Virus record (IMG/VR): IMGVR_UViG_3300018080_002591
Span: 1-54,049 of that record
Direction: 5' to 3' (one strand)
Source: a virus
DNA length: 54,049 bases
The first letter of the stretch is position 1; each line of letters opens with the position of its first letter. The notes under the pieces are model-generated. The model had not been told where the DNA came from, did not search any database, and saw nothing but the letters and a program-made list of their open reading frames with translations. The position numbers and the translations under genes were made by a program. Positions 42,601 through 51,246 of this stretch are shown here, in pieces.

Positions 42601-43185
42601 AATATAGCAGAATTGGCTGAAACAGCAAAAGCTAAAGCAACAAAATCTTTAAGAACATCAGGCAAATTTTTGTCTGGGTTGCCACCTAAAGCTAAAAAAG
42701 CTTTTGAAACAGCTAAAAAATATTATATGTCCGAATTTGGTTGGACTGAAAACCAAGCAAATGCAATATTAGAAACTATCGCTACAACTGCTGGGGATAA
42801 AATCAATAAGTTTTCTGATCCAGAAAAACTAAAAAATATGGCCTCTGGTTTGATGAATGCAGGAGATAATGTAGCAGGTGCTGTCAAAGATAGATTTGCT
42901 GCTATGATTGATAGTGGTCATATAGTCGTAAATGAAGCAAAATTAATGCTAGCAAATGGTGAGATGATTGCTGACGACATCGGCAAAAAAATCATGGATT
43001 CATCAAAAGAATTAGGTGAGAAATCTATTCAAGGAACAAAAGCGGTAGTAAACTCAGTAAATACAGTCACTACAAATATAGCACAGACTTCTAATGCAAA
43101 TGTGAGTGGTGGAGGTCGAGGATCTAAATTATATGATCCATCTGGTTATTTTGATCAAATGGTATTTACAGGAAATTATCGTTAA
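39643..43185 (+). CDS. Tape measure protein
   Basis: 1180 residues, the longest gene in the window and the typical size class of a tail-length ruler. The N-terminal ~180 are helical, then HMAKGGVVGKEGVAKLHAAEVV is a typical tape-measure stretch (GG-x-V...LH-A-GEVV). Lys-rich helices follow, then a hydrophobic Gly-rich membrane-like section around 620-720 (GAGIGGALGG and AIGGGIGAIVGGVLGF), followed by helical Trp-rich and Ala/Lys-rich segments. The protein extends along the tail tube and may form a channel for DNA entry. An antisense Pro-rich frame is an artefact of the Gly-rich codons. Confidence 0.88.
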   Translation: MAIRDDNTPPSRTPGSITQTADAQQDRIGNISNVSKTVANMQKDVKQRITETKEAVDNSKEISAIQGSMVNVLDKLSDTVNALKNGVRTVTTDTAKATKDAINDYGKAVSQDISFNKQSIVAMALARSTPIYGYFVAKFMETDVFKRAAERMKQSIGKAFGSLAGIFRRDGKKNKPTQEQFAKHVKGKIPHMAKGGVVGKEGVAKLHAAEVVMPIEKLLTRMDESNDATKNIGKFISRLTLQHAASTKAVSSMILHKDELEGKRKTGLFKDFFRIAREEKERDRNSIDVRQLRELIAIRESFGAEMKMWPEVWSRLLSNHPMFRNVIALTKSYASLMKLITWKPVYAIFKSRGGHARYLSRKQEPLEALNQNIGLLYVESMWRFDNMLNLLRAIAIATRATASKVTGKKFDRLKGIGTGEWSIAGVTARAVGLLTGGAMQLAGKIPGLSLLGKGGKALTRKSLTGRYGNVHSIEGSDLGPKEVKKIKRNPIYVDLHAISENFKKKQKKEDKIAPKKKKQEQKMFEWASQRTETSNAIQKGLKNKSWIQWLLIGFGFVKTMLSSWWNRTLGKILNKQALTGLGNVLRGRGFDGKGSFTSKKRRAKRSLSRKAGKFSKWMKGGVGVGAKLGGAAGMLAGGGMMGYDAYQAVQLAEQWKTSKIGAGIGGALGGTGQGIEGAISGVGKGASMGMGIGMFFGPLGAAIGGGIGAIVGGVLGFVGGKRIAGALDWIGKKLKPFVKVVTDVIMLPVNFIKDSIDIFKDGLSWDAIKKFSLRSLKYSWDTITAIPRSIWKFAKLVSPKLTGAIENMFTKIKNIAHEFFVAKPLAMWESAKRWVDELFSLDTLKTIISGLLWDYPKWLLKKIGGAFYWLADLVFDMDALKKDLTWLLNWPKNKIMGIWDSVTKWATEKFNIKSIKDTLMKPIDSFLGMFSWIGDIFTDIKNYIVDKISSVAGISSFFKNIFKGNKGPPDKAEQSKIKDKTANATTNIAELAETAKAKATKSLRTSGKFLSGLPPKAKKAFETAKKYYMSEFGWTENQANAILETIATTAGDKINKFSDPEKLKNMASGLMNAGDNVAGAVKDRFAAMIDSGHIVVNEAKLMLANGEMIADDIGKKIMDSSKELGEKSIQGTKAVVNSVNTVTTNIAQTSNANVSGGGRGSKLYDPSGYFDQMVFTGNYR

Positions 43186-43200
43186 AGGGAGAGTATTGAT

Positions 43201-44478
43201 ATGCCAACAAATGTAGGAAATCCACAAAACAAACAAATTGGATTATTAGATGTATTTGGTTATCCTCCGGATAATATACATCCTCGAACAACATTAGAAA
43301 TGAAAAAAAGTCTACCTGTAGTTAAATTTTTTCCATCTCTTCCCAGTTTTCAAAAGGGATCTAGTTTGTTTACCTTAGCTCCAGCTTGGATTGAATATTC
43401 ACAATTATTAAAAGATAATGGTTATACTATAAATGGTGGTAAAGATAATGGAATACAATTAGCTTTTCTAGCTGATAATTTTCCAACCGATACATTTACA
43501 AATGAATATGGAGAAAACTTCTTACAAAAATTTACTGATATTGCATCTGAAGGTGCTGCTTCGATATCACAAATGTTTGGTGCAGAAAAAGCTACTGATG
43601 TAATTAAAAATGCTTCCACTAATTTGAAAGCTTCTGAAAATGTTGGTGCTAAAGCTGTAGGTCAAACTTTGGGGTTTGCTCATGATATGGGTTCATCTGT
43701 TGCACAGCAATTAAGTAAAATCAGTACAGGTTTAGCTGGAGGTGGAGATTTAGTAAATACTCTTATGGCAGGTGGGCGTTTAGATTTTCCAATGGTATGG
43801 AAAACAAGTTCATATCAACCATCATATTCAATGACTGTTAGATTATATAATCCATATCCACAAAGTGATAAAGCTACACAAAAATATATTATCGGTCCAA
43901 TTGTTGCAATTATGTTATTGGGTGTACCAAGAGCAAGAAATGCATCTTCATATACATGGCCATTTTTTCATAGAATTGAATGTCCTGGTTTGTTTGATTT
44001 GAATCCAGGTTTTATAAGCAATATTACCGTAGTTAAAGGAGGAGATCAACAACAAATATCTTTCCAACAACGATTAGGTATTGTAGATATAAGAATAGAT
44101 GTGGGTAGTTTATACAGTAGTATGATAGCAGGAAAAAGCATTAATTCTGAAAGACCAACTGTTTCAAAATATGCAAAAACAATGGCAGGTGAAAGAAAAG
44201 TAACTAACAGACAACAGGATAATTCTTCAATTAGTGAATCTGTAGGAGACAATGCTATTGGCTCAACAACATCACGAACAGATATAGAAAAATTATATGA
44301 ATTAAGATCAAAAGGGTATAATTCTCCAATACCATCTTTTCTTGATATTGATGGTTATAGAATACCTAAACCAGCAAGTCCAAAAATTCAAGCAGAAGCT
44401 GAAGACTTATCACTTGGTGGTAGAGTTACATCAGAAGAAAGTACTACATATTTTGAATTGAAAAAATTAGGTGGTTAA
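43201..44478 (+). CDS. Tail tube-associated baseplate protein (gp48/gp54-like)
   Basis: 425 residues. The middle part contains SSYQPSYSMTVRLYNPYP, YIIGPIVAIMLLGVPRA, WPFFHRIECPGLFDLNPGFI and VDIRIDVGSLYSSM, a tail-tube-like domain seen in proteins that join the tube to the baseplate in T4-type phages (gp48 and gp54). The N-terminal 130 and C-terminal 80 residues are extensions; the end is Ser/Glu-rich. The GGGAGAG site precedes ATG 43201. Its stop overlaps the stop of the convergent minus-strand gene by 4 bases, so no intergenic terminator exists here. Confidence 0.7.
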   Translation: MPTNVGNPQNKQIGLLDVFGYPPDNIHPRTTLEMKKSLPVVKFFPSLPSFQKGSSLFTLAPAWIEYSQLLKDNGYTINGGKDNGIQLAFLADNFPTDTFTNEYGENFLQKFTDIASEGAASISQMFGAEKATDVIKNASTNLKASENVGAKAVGQTLGFAHDMGSSVAQQLSKISTGLAGGGDLVNTLMAGGRLDFPMVWKTSSYQPSYSMTVRLYNPYPQSDKATQKYIIGPIVAIMLLGVPRARNASSYTWPFFHRIECPGLFDLNPGFISNITVVKGGDQQQISFQQRLGIVDIRIDVGSLYSSMIAGKSINSERPTVSKYAKTMAGERKVTNRQQDNSSISESVGDNAIGSTTSRTDIEKLYELRSKGYNSPIPSFLDIDGYRIPKPASPKIQAEAEDLSLGGRVTSEESTTYFELKKLGG

Positions 44479-45590
44479 CATACCATATTACGCATTGTCA
44501 TTGTTAGATAAAATGCAAGGAAGGAAAGAATCATATACTGATGTTGTGTTGTATATGAATTGAATGTTTTTGTATAACCAATATTTTTCATAACTTTCAT
44601 TAGCAAAATATTGATTTGTTGTTTGAAATAAATCTTAGCCCTTGTACGTTTTACGGCCATCAATTTTTTAACATATGGTTGAAAGTTTCTTCCGCAAAAC
44701 ATAGACTTATTAGTAATTTCTTTTATAAACAATTGTAATATCAAACGAATCTCATCCGCATATTTTGTGCCAATCAACTCTTTAGATATCAAATCAGCAA
44801 TCACAGGTTTTGTTTTTGTAATTTTAATTGCATCAACTAATGCATTTCTATCAACAGTCCTATAAATAGTCATTTTTTTTACAGTTGAATCAATAACTCT
44901 CTTACCTCTTTCCTGTGATTGTTGCTGATAAATATTACCTTCATCATCTGAAATATCAGTTTGAATTCTCATCGCATTACCTTCTTCCCATGCTCTATAA
45001 TAATGCTCAGCAAAACTCTTCAAACTCTGATCTATTCTATGTCTAGATCCAGCTATAAATTGAATGATTTCAGAAACATTAAATGTTTTAATATCATTTG
45101 TATATCTTTTCTCCATTTCCTTTGCTAAATGAAAAAGACTATTGCCTATTGTTTTTTCTCTTGAAAATAAATGTGTTTTAGTCAATGTTTCTAACGCATA
45201 TGAAAAAGTTTCTGAATTACAAAATTGAGGGAAATACTTTTTAAATTTATGACCATATTGTCTAATTAAACTATAAATCATAGTTGAATGATATAATGTT
45301 TTATTATTATTTTTAAGAGCATACCACATAATAAATAATAATAAATTAGAATCTGGTTGTATTACAGGGAGAAAATTTTGAGCTATTGTCCCTTTATAAG
45401 TTCGTTTGATAAATTCTTTTACATCTTTATCTTTTAAACCAGTAACGTTTAATAGCTGATTATATGTTTTTTTGTGTGGTGGAAGATAACAAGGTTGAGA
45501 CAAATTATTCACATCTGAGGAAGTCAACCGCAACATAGTACGTTGTAGTTGTGTAGGATTTATTTTTGAATTTTCTAATAATGTTTTCAT
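44475..45590 (-). CDS. Putative virion/baseplate protein of unknown function
   Basis: 371 residues, mostly helical, with basic C-terminal half (KKLMAVKRTRAKIYFKQQINILLMK) and a hydrophobic end (YMILSFLAFYLTMTM), possibly one membrane-interacting helix. No domain recognised. It is the last gene of the minus-strand tail operon and starts 2 bases after the stop of the baseplate-J gene, without a good ribosome binding site, implying translational coupling. Guilt by association makes it structural. Confidence 0.6.
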   Translation of the reverse strand: MKTLLENSKINPTQLQRTMLRLTSSDVNNLSQPCYLPPHKKTYNQLLNVTGLKDKDVKEFIKRTYKGTIAQNFLPVIQPDSNLLLFIMWYALKNNNKTLYHSTMIYSLIRQYGHKFKKYFPQFCNSETFSYALETLTKTHLFSREKTIGNSLFHLAKEMEKRYTNDIKTFNVSEIIQFIAGSRHRIDQSLKSFAEHYYRAWEEGNAMRIQTDISDDEGNIYQQQSQERGKRVIDSTVKKMTIYRTVDRNALVDAIKITKTKPVIADLISKELIGTKYADEIRLILQLFIKEITNKSMFCGRNFQPYVKKLMAVKRTRAKIYFKQQINILLMKVMKNIGYTKTFNSYTTQHQYMILSFLAFYLTMTMRNMVC

Positions 45591-45592
45591 AG

Positions 45593-48106
45593 TTATGTAA
45601 ATATCTTCACTTCAATAGAGTCAGCATCAAAATAAACATATTCAGGACCATACTCTAATAATTGTTCTTGTGTTAGATTAATTAAATCAAAATTAAAGAA
45701 TATATTAGTACCAGGGGCAAGTAATCTACAATGATCAACGCCATCTACGCCCTGAACGACATCGATAATTTCAGAACGATATATTTCCGATTCAATACCG
45801 AACCGATCTTCAAACGCAGAGACAAGGGTTTCCCTCACATCGGTTGCAAGACTCGATATAGACCCAGTATACTCTTTAGTTTGAAACACATCTAGAGATA
45901 TTTCTAATGGAATCATATAGTTAGGTAGAACCCAACCACCAGCTCCATAAACATATTTATAACCTTTATTTTGAACATATACAATATCGTCAGTGTTTGG
46001 TGTTGTAAAATACCAAGTTACTGCGGTTGCATCAATAACTGATGTAGAATCTGGGTTAGCATATGTACATTCGGCAATATCACCATCATGACCCTCAAAT
46101 ACACCTGTACCATTTAATACTATATATCTATCGTTTACCGTACACTGTATACTTGTTGAACTACATGGATTTCCAGGATCAGATCTAAAATCAATAACTG
46201 GTTGTGTATTAACTTCATTTAATTGCATATTATGTAAACGCCCAGTTGTATTTCCGAATTTTATGTTTACAAAATCAGTCATCATTTTATAGTCTTCGAA
46301 TGTCAATGATGATAGAAATACCTGCAACACACTTGATTCAAATTCTTTTTGGTCTATATTATCATAGTAATCTTTTTCAATACATGGAATATCATATACA
46401 GTATATGTTGTAGAATCCTCAATGACCACATTCGAACGTGTATAATTTTCTAATGATTGTCTTAAAGTTAATGTATTTTGATATCTACCAATAAGACCTT
46501 CAGTTGGATGTTGTAATGTAAAATAATATGTTAGCTCACCTTCTGCAATAATTGAATAGTCTGGAAATGTTAATACAAATTGATTTGAGGATGAATCATT
46601 AGTCATAACATAATCATTACCTGTTTCTAAAATATGCATAGTTGCGGTAACAGTTTCAGGATCGCTTGCTGTAGAATTATATTTTAATTCATATGTTGCA
46701 TTTGTTGTACCTGATGTATAAACAATTAAATTATCCGCATACAAACTATAATCAGAATTAAAACTTGTAATTAAAGTAGGTGTTTGCTCAATTTGAAACA
46801 TTACATAATTATAATCTGCGACCGTATTTAAAGGTTCAATTATCATATCGAAAAGAGTATAAAAATCAACTCCATTGACATCAATAATTGTTTTTCTTGG
46901 AACTATATCGCTTGTAAATTCTGCAAAAACATTTCTGGTTGGTACAACTGAATTTTGATATAATAAAGTAACGAATAATGATATCTCATTTGTTTTTATA
47001 TCTGAGCGTTTTAATACTGGCAATGAATTGGGACCAATAGGAGAATCATCTATAATGATATTAGAATCAATATAATCTTGTTCCGTAACGGTTCTTTCTA
47101 ATGCAGAAATATTAGCAATAGAGTTACGCCTTACCTCTTCAACTCCTTCTTCATCTGTTCCATTTAATGCACCAATAGTATTAACTACTGTATAACTTAC
47201 TAACTCTGTAACACCAGCATCAGTTTCATTATAAATTCTATCACCTGTTCGAATCGAACCTGATATTACATTACCATCCTCGCCTTCTGTTAGTGTTAAT
47301 GTTGCTCTAATCGTACTTCCAGCGGGTGGTTGATATCCAATTATGCCATTACCAAACGATGCGTTAACGCCTGCATCAGTTCGTCTAAGCACATATCCTT
47401 TTGTATTCTCGTCCATTAAATACAAACTGCTATATTCAGTATATAAATCAAAACCAGTTTGATTAGGTTCTCTAACCTCAATTACAACCCCTGCAAGTTT
47501 ATCATCAAAGTTTATATCTACATTATAAAATTGATATACTTGTAAATCACTTGCGACTTGAAATTCTTGAATCTCACTAGTTAACTGTCTAACATTTAGA
47601 GCAAATGAAAATTTTTCTGTATCTACAATGACAGGTATATCAAATACTTTCGTATCTTCTTGTGCAGTTATTTTTACAGATGAATTGTTAGTAACTGTTA
47701 TTGTTGTTTCATAATATGTAGCAAATGTAATATCATTAGCTCTAACCTGAAACCCTTCTGGTATAGTAAATGTTGCAACAGCATCTTCAAACCCTAGTGG
47801 CATTTCAAATAAAACATCAACGGTTGCATAATTTGCCAACGATGCTTCATAACCCAAAAACGCCGCTAAATTGTAAATTGAATCAGGCAATTGTGCTTTA
47901 GTAAGAAAGAATTCACGATATACTGAAGTTTGATAAAACATTAAATTGCTTGTAAGAGTTGCTAATGCTTCAACAATAAAAGATAGGAATGACGATTTCG
48001 TAAGATCGACATTTTCTAATTCTAGATATTTTTTCAATTCTTGTATAATTAAATTTCTGTTTTCTTCTCTAGAAGTATATACTGTTTGTGATACTGTATC
48101 AGTCAT
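45593..48106 (-). CDS. Baseplate wedge protein, baseplate-J/gp6-like
   Basis: 837 residues. The N-terminal part (YTSREENRNLIIQELKKYLE, SFLSFIVEALATLTSNLMFYQ, TKAQLPDSIYNLAAFLGYE) and the later RNSIANISALERTVTEQDYI are hallmarks of the baseplate J/gp47-gp6 family, which forms the wedge and dimerises around the baseplate. The C-terminal ~300 residues are beta-rich and specific to this phage. It lies beside the gp25-like gene, as in T4-like and other contractile tails. AAAGGT precedes the ATG. Confidence 0.88.
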   Translation of the reverse strand: MTDTVSQTVYTSREENRNLIIQELKKYLELENVDLTKSSFLSFIVEALATLTSNLMFYQTSVYREFFLTKAQLPDSIYNLAAFLGYEASLANYATVDVLFEMPLGFEDAVATFTIPEGFQVRANDITFATYYETTITVTNNSSVKITAQEDTKVFDIPVIVDTEKFSFALNVRQLTSEIQEFQVASDLQVYQFYNVDINFDDKLAGVVIEVREPNQTGFDLYTEYSSLYLMDENTKGYVLRRTDAGVNASFGNGIIGYQPPAGSTIRATLTLTEGEDGNVISGSIRTGDRIYNETDAGVTELVSYTVVNTIGALNGTDEEGVEEVRRNSIANISALERTVTEQDYIDSNIIIDDSPIGPNSLPVLKRSDIKTNEISLFVTLLYQNSVVPTRNVFAEFTSDIVPRKTIIDVNGVDFYTLFDMIIEPLNTVADYNYVMFQIEQTPTLITSFNSDYSLYADNLIVYTSGTTNATYELKYNSTASDPETVTATMHILETGNDYVMTNDSSSNQFVLTFPDYSIIAEGELTYYFTLQHPTEGLIGRYQNTLTLRQSLENYTRSNVVIEDSTTYTVYDIPCIEKDYYDNIDQKEFESSVLQVFLSSLTFEDYKMMTDFVNIKFGNTTGRLHNMQLNEVNTQPVIDFRSDPGNPCSSTSIQCTVNDRYIVLNGTGVFEGHDGDIAECTYANPDSTSVIDATAVTWYFTTPNTDDIVYVQNKGYKYVYGAGGWVLPNYMIPLEISLDVFQTKEYTGSISSLATDVRETLVSAFEDRFGIESEIYRSEIIDVVQGVDGVDHCRLLAPGTNIFFNFDLINLTQEQLLEYGPEYVYFDADSIEVKIFT

Positions 48107-48116
48107 ATCTATACCT

Positions 48117-48770
48117 TTATACTAAATAGAAACCGCTGTTAGCATCAAATAAAGTTTGCTTACATCTGTTTCTAAGAGTTTCATTTTTTGTTAGAAGTTT
48201 TGTTAAATACTCTGCGTCCTCAAGTTCATGAATAGTTTTATCATATTCATAAAAAGCATATGTATCTAATACCTGTGCATTCAAATCTGTTTCAGTAACA
48301 CTCTGTTCAACTTCAACTTTTAATTTCCAAAATGTTCTATCAGTGTTAACAGATTTTTCAACTCCGGATACATTGAATATTGGATATGTGTCATTTACAG
48401 GTCTTAAATAAGATTGTTCTAATTTGATTTTATCATTTGGTAATGGAGTGAAATTATATGTACTTGGAATAACAAATCTTGTTTCGCCTTCTTTAATATA
48501 ACCAATATCTTGACCATCAAACACAGTAGAAATATCTTCAATATAATATACAGGCAATAAAAGAATTTGATTCCATCGTATTCCTGAAAACTCACCAACT
48601 CTATCATATGAACCAGCAAATACATGTTCATCTTCCCATATGGTTTCTTCGGCATCAATATGATAATATGTTGTTAGAAATGCGACTACATCTTTGCTAT
48701 AAAAATCATATATCAGTCTTTGATATTCATGAATATAATCATATAGTCTAGTAAATTTTTGTGTTGACAT
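48117..48770 (-). CDS. Putative baseplate wedge component
   Basis: 217 residues. RLYDYIHEYQRLIYDFYSKD, HEDEHVFAGSYDRVGE-like acidic/aromatic segments and a beta-rich centre are visible, but no family motif. It sits between gp25-like and gp6/J-like genes, the place of gp53-type wedge proteins in some phages, which have a similar size (inference). Its ATG overlaps the gp25-like stop by a single base (TAATG). Confidence 0.5.
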   Translation of the reverse strand: MSTQKFTRLYDYIHEYQRLIYDFYSKDVVAFLTTYYHIDAEETIWEDEHVFAGSYDRVGEFSGIRWNQILLLPVYYIEDISTVFDGQDIGYIKEGETRFVIPSTYNFTPLPNDKIKLEQSYLRPVNDTYPIFNVSGVEKSVNTDRTFWKLKVEVEQSVTETDLNAQVLDTYAFYEYDKTIHELEDAEYLTKLLTKNETLRNRCKQTLFDANSGFYLV

Positions 48771-49210
48771 TAGTCCGCAGTCCTCGTTAAGAAATCAGCA
48801 AATGTTACATCATCAAATTTTACATCTAATGTGCCTTTTTCTCCCTCATAGTCTACATATAATATAACATTAAATCTTTTACCATTTGATTGAACAATTA
48901 CATCTATGCCATCAATTGTGGCTCTATCATCATATATAGCTATACGAGTAGCTACTTCGTTTTTAATGCCTTCAACCGATATGTTATCTGATGGTTCAAA
49001 TACATATTTATATAAATCACTTCCAAATTCAGGATCATGTAAATATGTACCTCTTGGGGTTAATAAAATATTATTCCATGAATTTAATATAACATTTAGT
49101 TTGTCAATTCTTTTAAAATCCCCCTGTGGCGCAATGACGGAAAGATAGTCATAAAGGGTATCCTCAGAACCAATTACTTCTGTTTTGAAACGATCTAGTA
49201 AATTAGCCAT
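48770..49210 (-). CDS. gp25-like baseplate wedge protein
   Basis: 146 residues, the usual length. Typical features: an N-terminal helix and linker, LNVILNSWNNILLTPRGT, then LHDPEFGSDLYKYVFEP (the E-FG-S-x-L-x-x-x-x-F block of gp25), followed by EVATRIAIYDDRATIDGIDV and a final domain. In contractile tails gp25 is the wedge protein at which the sheath begins to assemble. AGAGG precedes the ATG, overlapping the end of the frameshifted gp51-like sequence. Confidence 0.88.
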   Translation of the reverse strand: MANLLDRFKTEVIGSEDTLYDYLSVIAPQGDFKRIDKLNVILNSWNNILLTPRGTYLHDPEFGSDLYKYVFEPSDNISVEGIKNEVATRIAIYDDRATIDGIDVIVQSNGKRFNVILYVDYEGEKGTLDVKFDDVTFADFLTRTAD

Positions 49211-49212
49211 TT

Positions 49213-49422
49213 TTATCCTCTTTTAGATATCTCTTCAGCCACCATTTTCTTTTTATCTTCTTCAAGATCAGTTTTCCATTTTAGATAATTATAAAATCTT
49301 TTGATTGGCATATCTGTCACAGACTGATATGGAGTTTTACTCATTTCCATACACGCAAATATATTGGATTCGAGTGTTTCTCTATACTTATTTACATAAT
49401 CAGAATGTGAACACCATGCGAA
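49213..49422 (-). CDS. gp51-like C-terminal extension reached by +1 frameshift
   Basis: An open frame of 69 codons, FAWCSHSDYV to VAEEISKRG, begins inside the end of the 49400 gene and stops 2 bases before the gp25-like start. It has no proper start codon: the first in-frame ATG comes 24 codons in, although the residues before it look conserved and coding. The natural way in is a +1 (or -2) shift at the six-T run 49426-49421 (AAC TTT TTT C). The sequence (aromatic FFAWC...YVNKYRE, YQSVTDMPIKRFYNYLKWKTDLEE) fits the small gp51-type assembly protein that partners gp26 in T4-like baseplates. Tail assembly chaperones in many phages are made by such shifts. Confidence 0.6.
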   Translation of the reverse strand, partial: FAWCSHSDYVNKYRETLESNIFACMEMSKTPYQSVTDMPIKRFYNYLKWKTDLEEDKKKMVAEEISKRG

Positions 49423-50185
49423 AAAAGTTTGAAACTAAATCAAGATCAATTTCTTCTTCTGCACCACAATGAGCACAACTACTTCTCATCTTTAAAGCAA
49501 TGCCATATTGACCCAATTCGTCCCGATATTTTTTATGAATAATTCGTTTGTCTCTAGCAGGCAAAGACATATATGCATCAATGATATCACCCGTATCTTT
49601 ATAAACAACAGTATCTCCTTCTTCAGGATTATAATGAAATTTTTCAATGATCAATGTCTCAGTAATAACATCCATATTAGCATCGACAGCAGGCGATTGT
49701 GTTTTAATAGCCATCATTTCATCAAATAATGTAGGTTGTTTTAATGTACAAACCACACCTGAAGTTGCAGGAAGATCGACAGGGATCCTTATTTTTAATA
49801 TTTCGTCGCCTGGATATGGCATATAATTGAATGTGGATGAGGCTTGAACAGTAACTGGATATTCTTTTTGACATGATCCACAAGTAACATCATAATTTCT
49901 TATTTCTTCATAAGATATATGATATAAACCATAAAGCAAGGCGTCTCTATCTTTCAATGTCACTGCTTTTAAAAATGAATCATAATCAGTTATCTGTTCA
50001 GGTTTTTCTACGAGGGAATCATAAATGCATTTGTTAAGATGCTCGTGAATTTTAGTAGGAGTCATTAAACTCCCTTTTAATCTTTCTTCTTCCTTCACGT
50101 TCAATGACCTAACAGTAAATGAAAGTTTTGTTTGTGGTGTGATAACTTCATACTCCGGAAACTTCACATCGAATCCTTTAAACAT
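49400..50185 (-). CDS. Baseplate hub assembly protein (gp26-like)
   Basis: 261 residues. A helical N-terminus (ETVRSLNVKEEERLKGSL-like), then CGSCQKEYPV and a C-terminal CAHCGAEEEIDL form two CxxC pairs, the zinc site characteristic of T4 gp26-type baseplate proteins. YHISYEEIRNYDV fits too. The 0-frame product ends SNFFRMVFTF; the last bases overlap the +1 frame described separately, so a longer fusion ending in that frame is expected as a minor product. AAAGGAG precedes the ATG. It is separated from the gene upstream by a terminator. Confidence 0.7.
   Translation of the reverse strand: MFKGFDVKFPEYEVITPQTKLSFTVRSLNVKEEERLKGSLMTPTKIHEHLNKCIYDSLVEKPEQITDYDSFLKAVTLKDRDALLYGLYHISYEEIRNYDVTCGSCQKEYPVTVQASSTFNYMPYPGDEILKIRIPVDLPATSGVVCTLKQPTLFDEMMAIKTQSPAVDANMDVITETLIIEKFHYNPEEGDTVVYKDTGDIIDAYMSLPARDKRIIHKKYRDELGQYGIALKMRSSCAHCGAEEEIDLDLVSNFFRMVFTF
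49421..49426 (-). other. Probable programmed frameshift site
   Basis: On the minus strand, the 0 frame reads AAC TTT TTT CGC and the downstream frame reads TTT TTC GCA TGG. The run of six T lets a Phe tRNA re-pair one base on (or two back). It links the gp26-like frame with the gp51-like frame. Efficiency cannot be told from the sequence. Confidence 0.5.
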
Positions 50186-50223
50186 GTTAATACTCCTTTC
50201 GGTTCGTGTCTAATTTATTTTTC

Positions 50224-50251
50224 GAAATAAAGGGGCGTGATTAGCGCCCCT
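50224..50251 (-). terminator. Terminator between tail genes
   Basis: Read on the minus strand, AGGGGCG-ctaatca-CGCCCCT forms a 7-base GC-rich stem, followed by TTATTTCG, a weak T-tract. It lies after the Lys/Ala-rich gene (50277) and before the gp26-like gene, and would separate expression of the abundant tail genes from the baseplate genes below. Confidence 0.7.
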
Positions 50252-50276
50252 ATATAGGTTTATTATCCTTTCTACC

Positions 50277-51221
50277 TTATGCAGCAATCTTTGCAGCTTT
50301 AGCTTTAATAGAAGCAACTTTCTTAGAAAGAGCAGCTTTACATTTTGCAGGATCTTTAGATTTTGCACATTTACTTACACCAGATTGTATTGCAGAAGCT
50401 TGTTTCATAAGAGCAGTTTTCTTGTATTTATTCATACATGCTGTTTTTTCTTTTCCTGATTTACCAGCACATGCTTTAGCAGCTTGACTGAAAAATCTCT
50501 TATAGATTTTATAACCAGCATAGATTGCGAGAGCAGCAGCAGCTGCACCACCAGTAGCTAAACCAGCTTTAGTTCCAGAAAATTTAGTAATCGCTGTACC
50601 AGCTTTAGTAGCGGCACCCTGAACTGATTTAGCAGCAGCAGCACCTTTTTTCAATGCTGCTTGATATGCTGGACTAGCTTTTAATGCAGAAATTTTATTC
50701 ATTATTGCAGTTTTTGCATCGCCAGATAATTTACCCGCTTGAGTTTTTAATAGATTCAATTTAGCTAACATTGGGTGTTTGAATTGACTTCCTGTTGGAT
50801 CAGGCATAGAAACTTCTTGAATCATACATGCAAGAGCTACATCCATATTTGTTTGAGCTGTAAACTCAAGTACTGGTCTTTGGGTTGAAGTAGTCATGTA
50901 AAGACTATCAACTTCATTTAGAACATTATCAAAAATATCTTCGCCAACCATTTCGGTAACAAAGTCTTTATTAATTAACATACTTTCTTTCAGATCACTA
51001 AATAAAATAGCTTCTGCGGTAACATTATATTTTTCTTCTGGAAGTGTACCATGTAAAAGAAGGTTCATGATTTGATAATCAGATGCTTCATTTTGAATAA
51101 ATGAAATAAGTTCTTTGCTGTTATCTTCTTTTTTTGCTTCAATAATATTACTTAAAGAAGTACGTGCAGCCATTAAAAATAATACTGAATCTCCTACGTT
51201 TTGATTTTCTGTGATAAACAT
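50277..51221 (-). CDS. Lys/Ala-rich phage protein with one membrane-like helix
   Basis: 314 residues in two halves. The N-terminal ~160 residues are normal, with MDVALACMIQEVSMPDP. The C-terminal ~150 are rich in Ala and Lys, with a hydrophobic helix GLATGGAAAAALAIYAGYKI, and cysteines spaced as CAGKSGKEKTAC, CAKSKDPAK and KCKAALSKK, possibly two cysteine-linked helical hairpins. The basic tail could bind DNA or membranes, as in proteins ejected with the genome or capsid-internal proteins. It lies next to the tail tube gene and ends before a terminator. Family not recognised. Confidence 0.6.
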   Translation of the reverse strand: MFITENQNVGDSVLFLMAARTSLSNIIEAKKEDNSKELISFIQNEASDYQIMNLLLHGTLPEEKYNVTAEAILFSDLKESMLINKDFVTEMVGEDIFDNVLNEVDSLYMTTSTQRPVLEFTAQTNMDVALACMIQEVSMPDPTGSQFKHPMLAKLNLLKTQAGKLSGDAKTAIMNKISALKASPAYQAALKKGAAAAKSVQGAATKAGTAITKFSGTKAGLATGGAAAAALAIYAGYKIYKRFFSQAAKACAGKSGKEKTACMNKYKKTALMKQASAIQSGVSKCAKSKDPAKCKAALSKKVASIKAKAAKIAA

Positions 51222-51246
51222 TTTATTTTGTCTCCTTTTTTAATTA

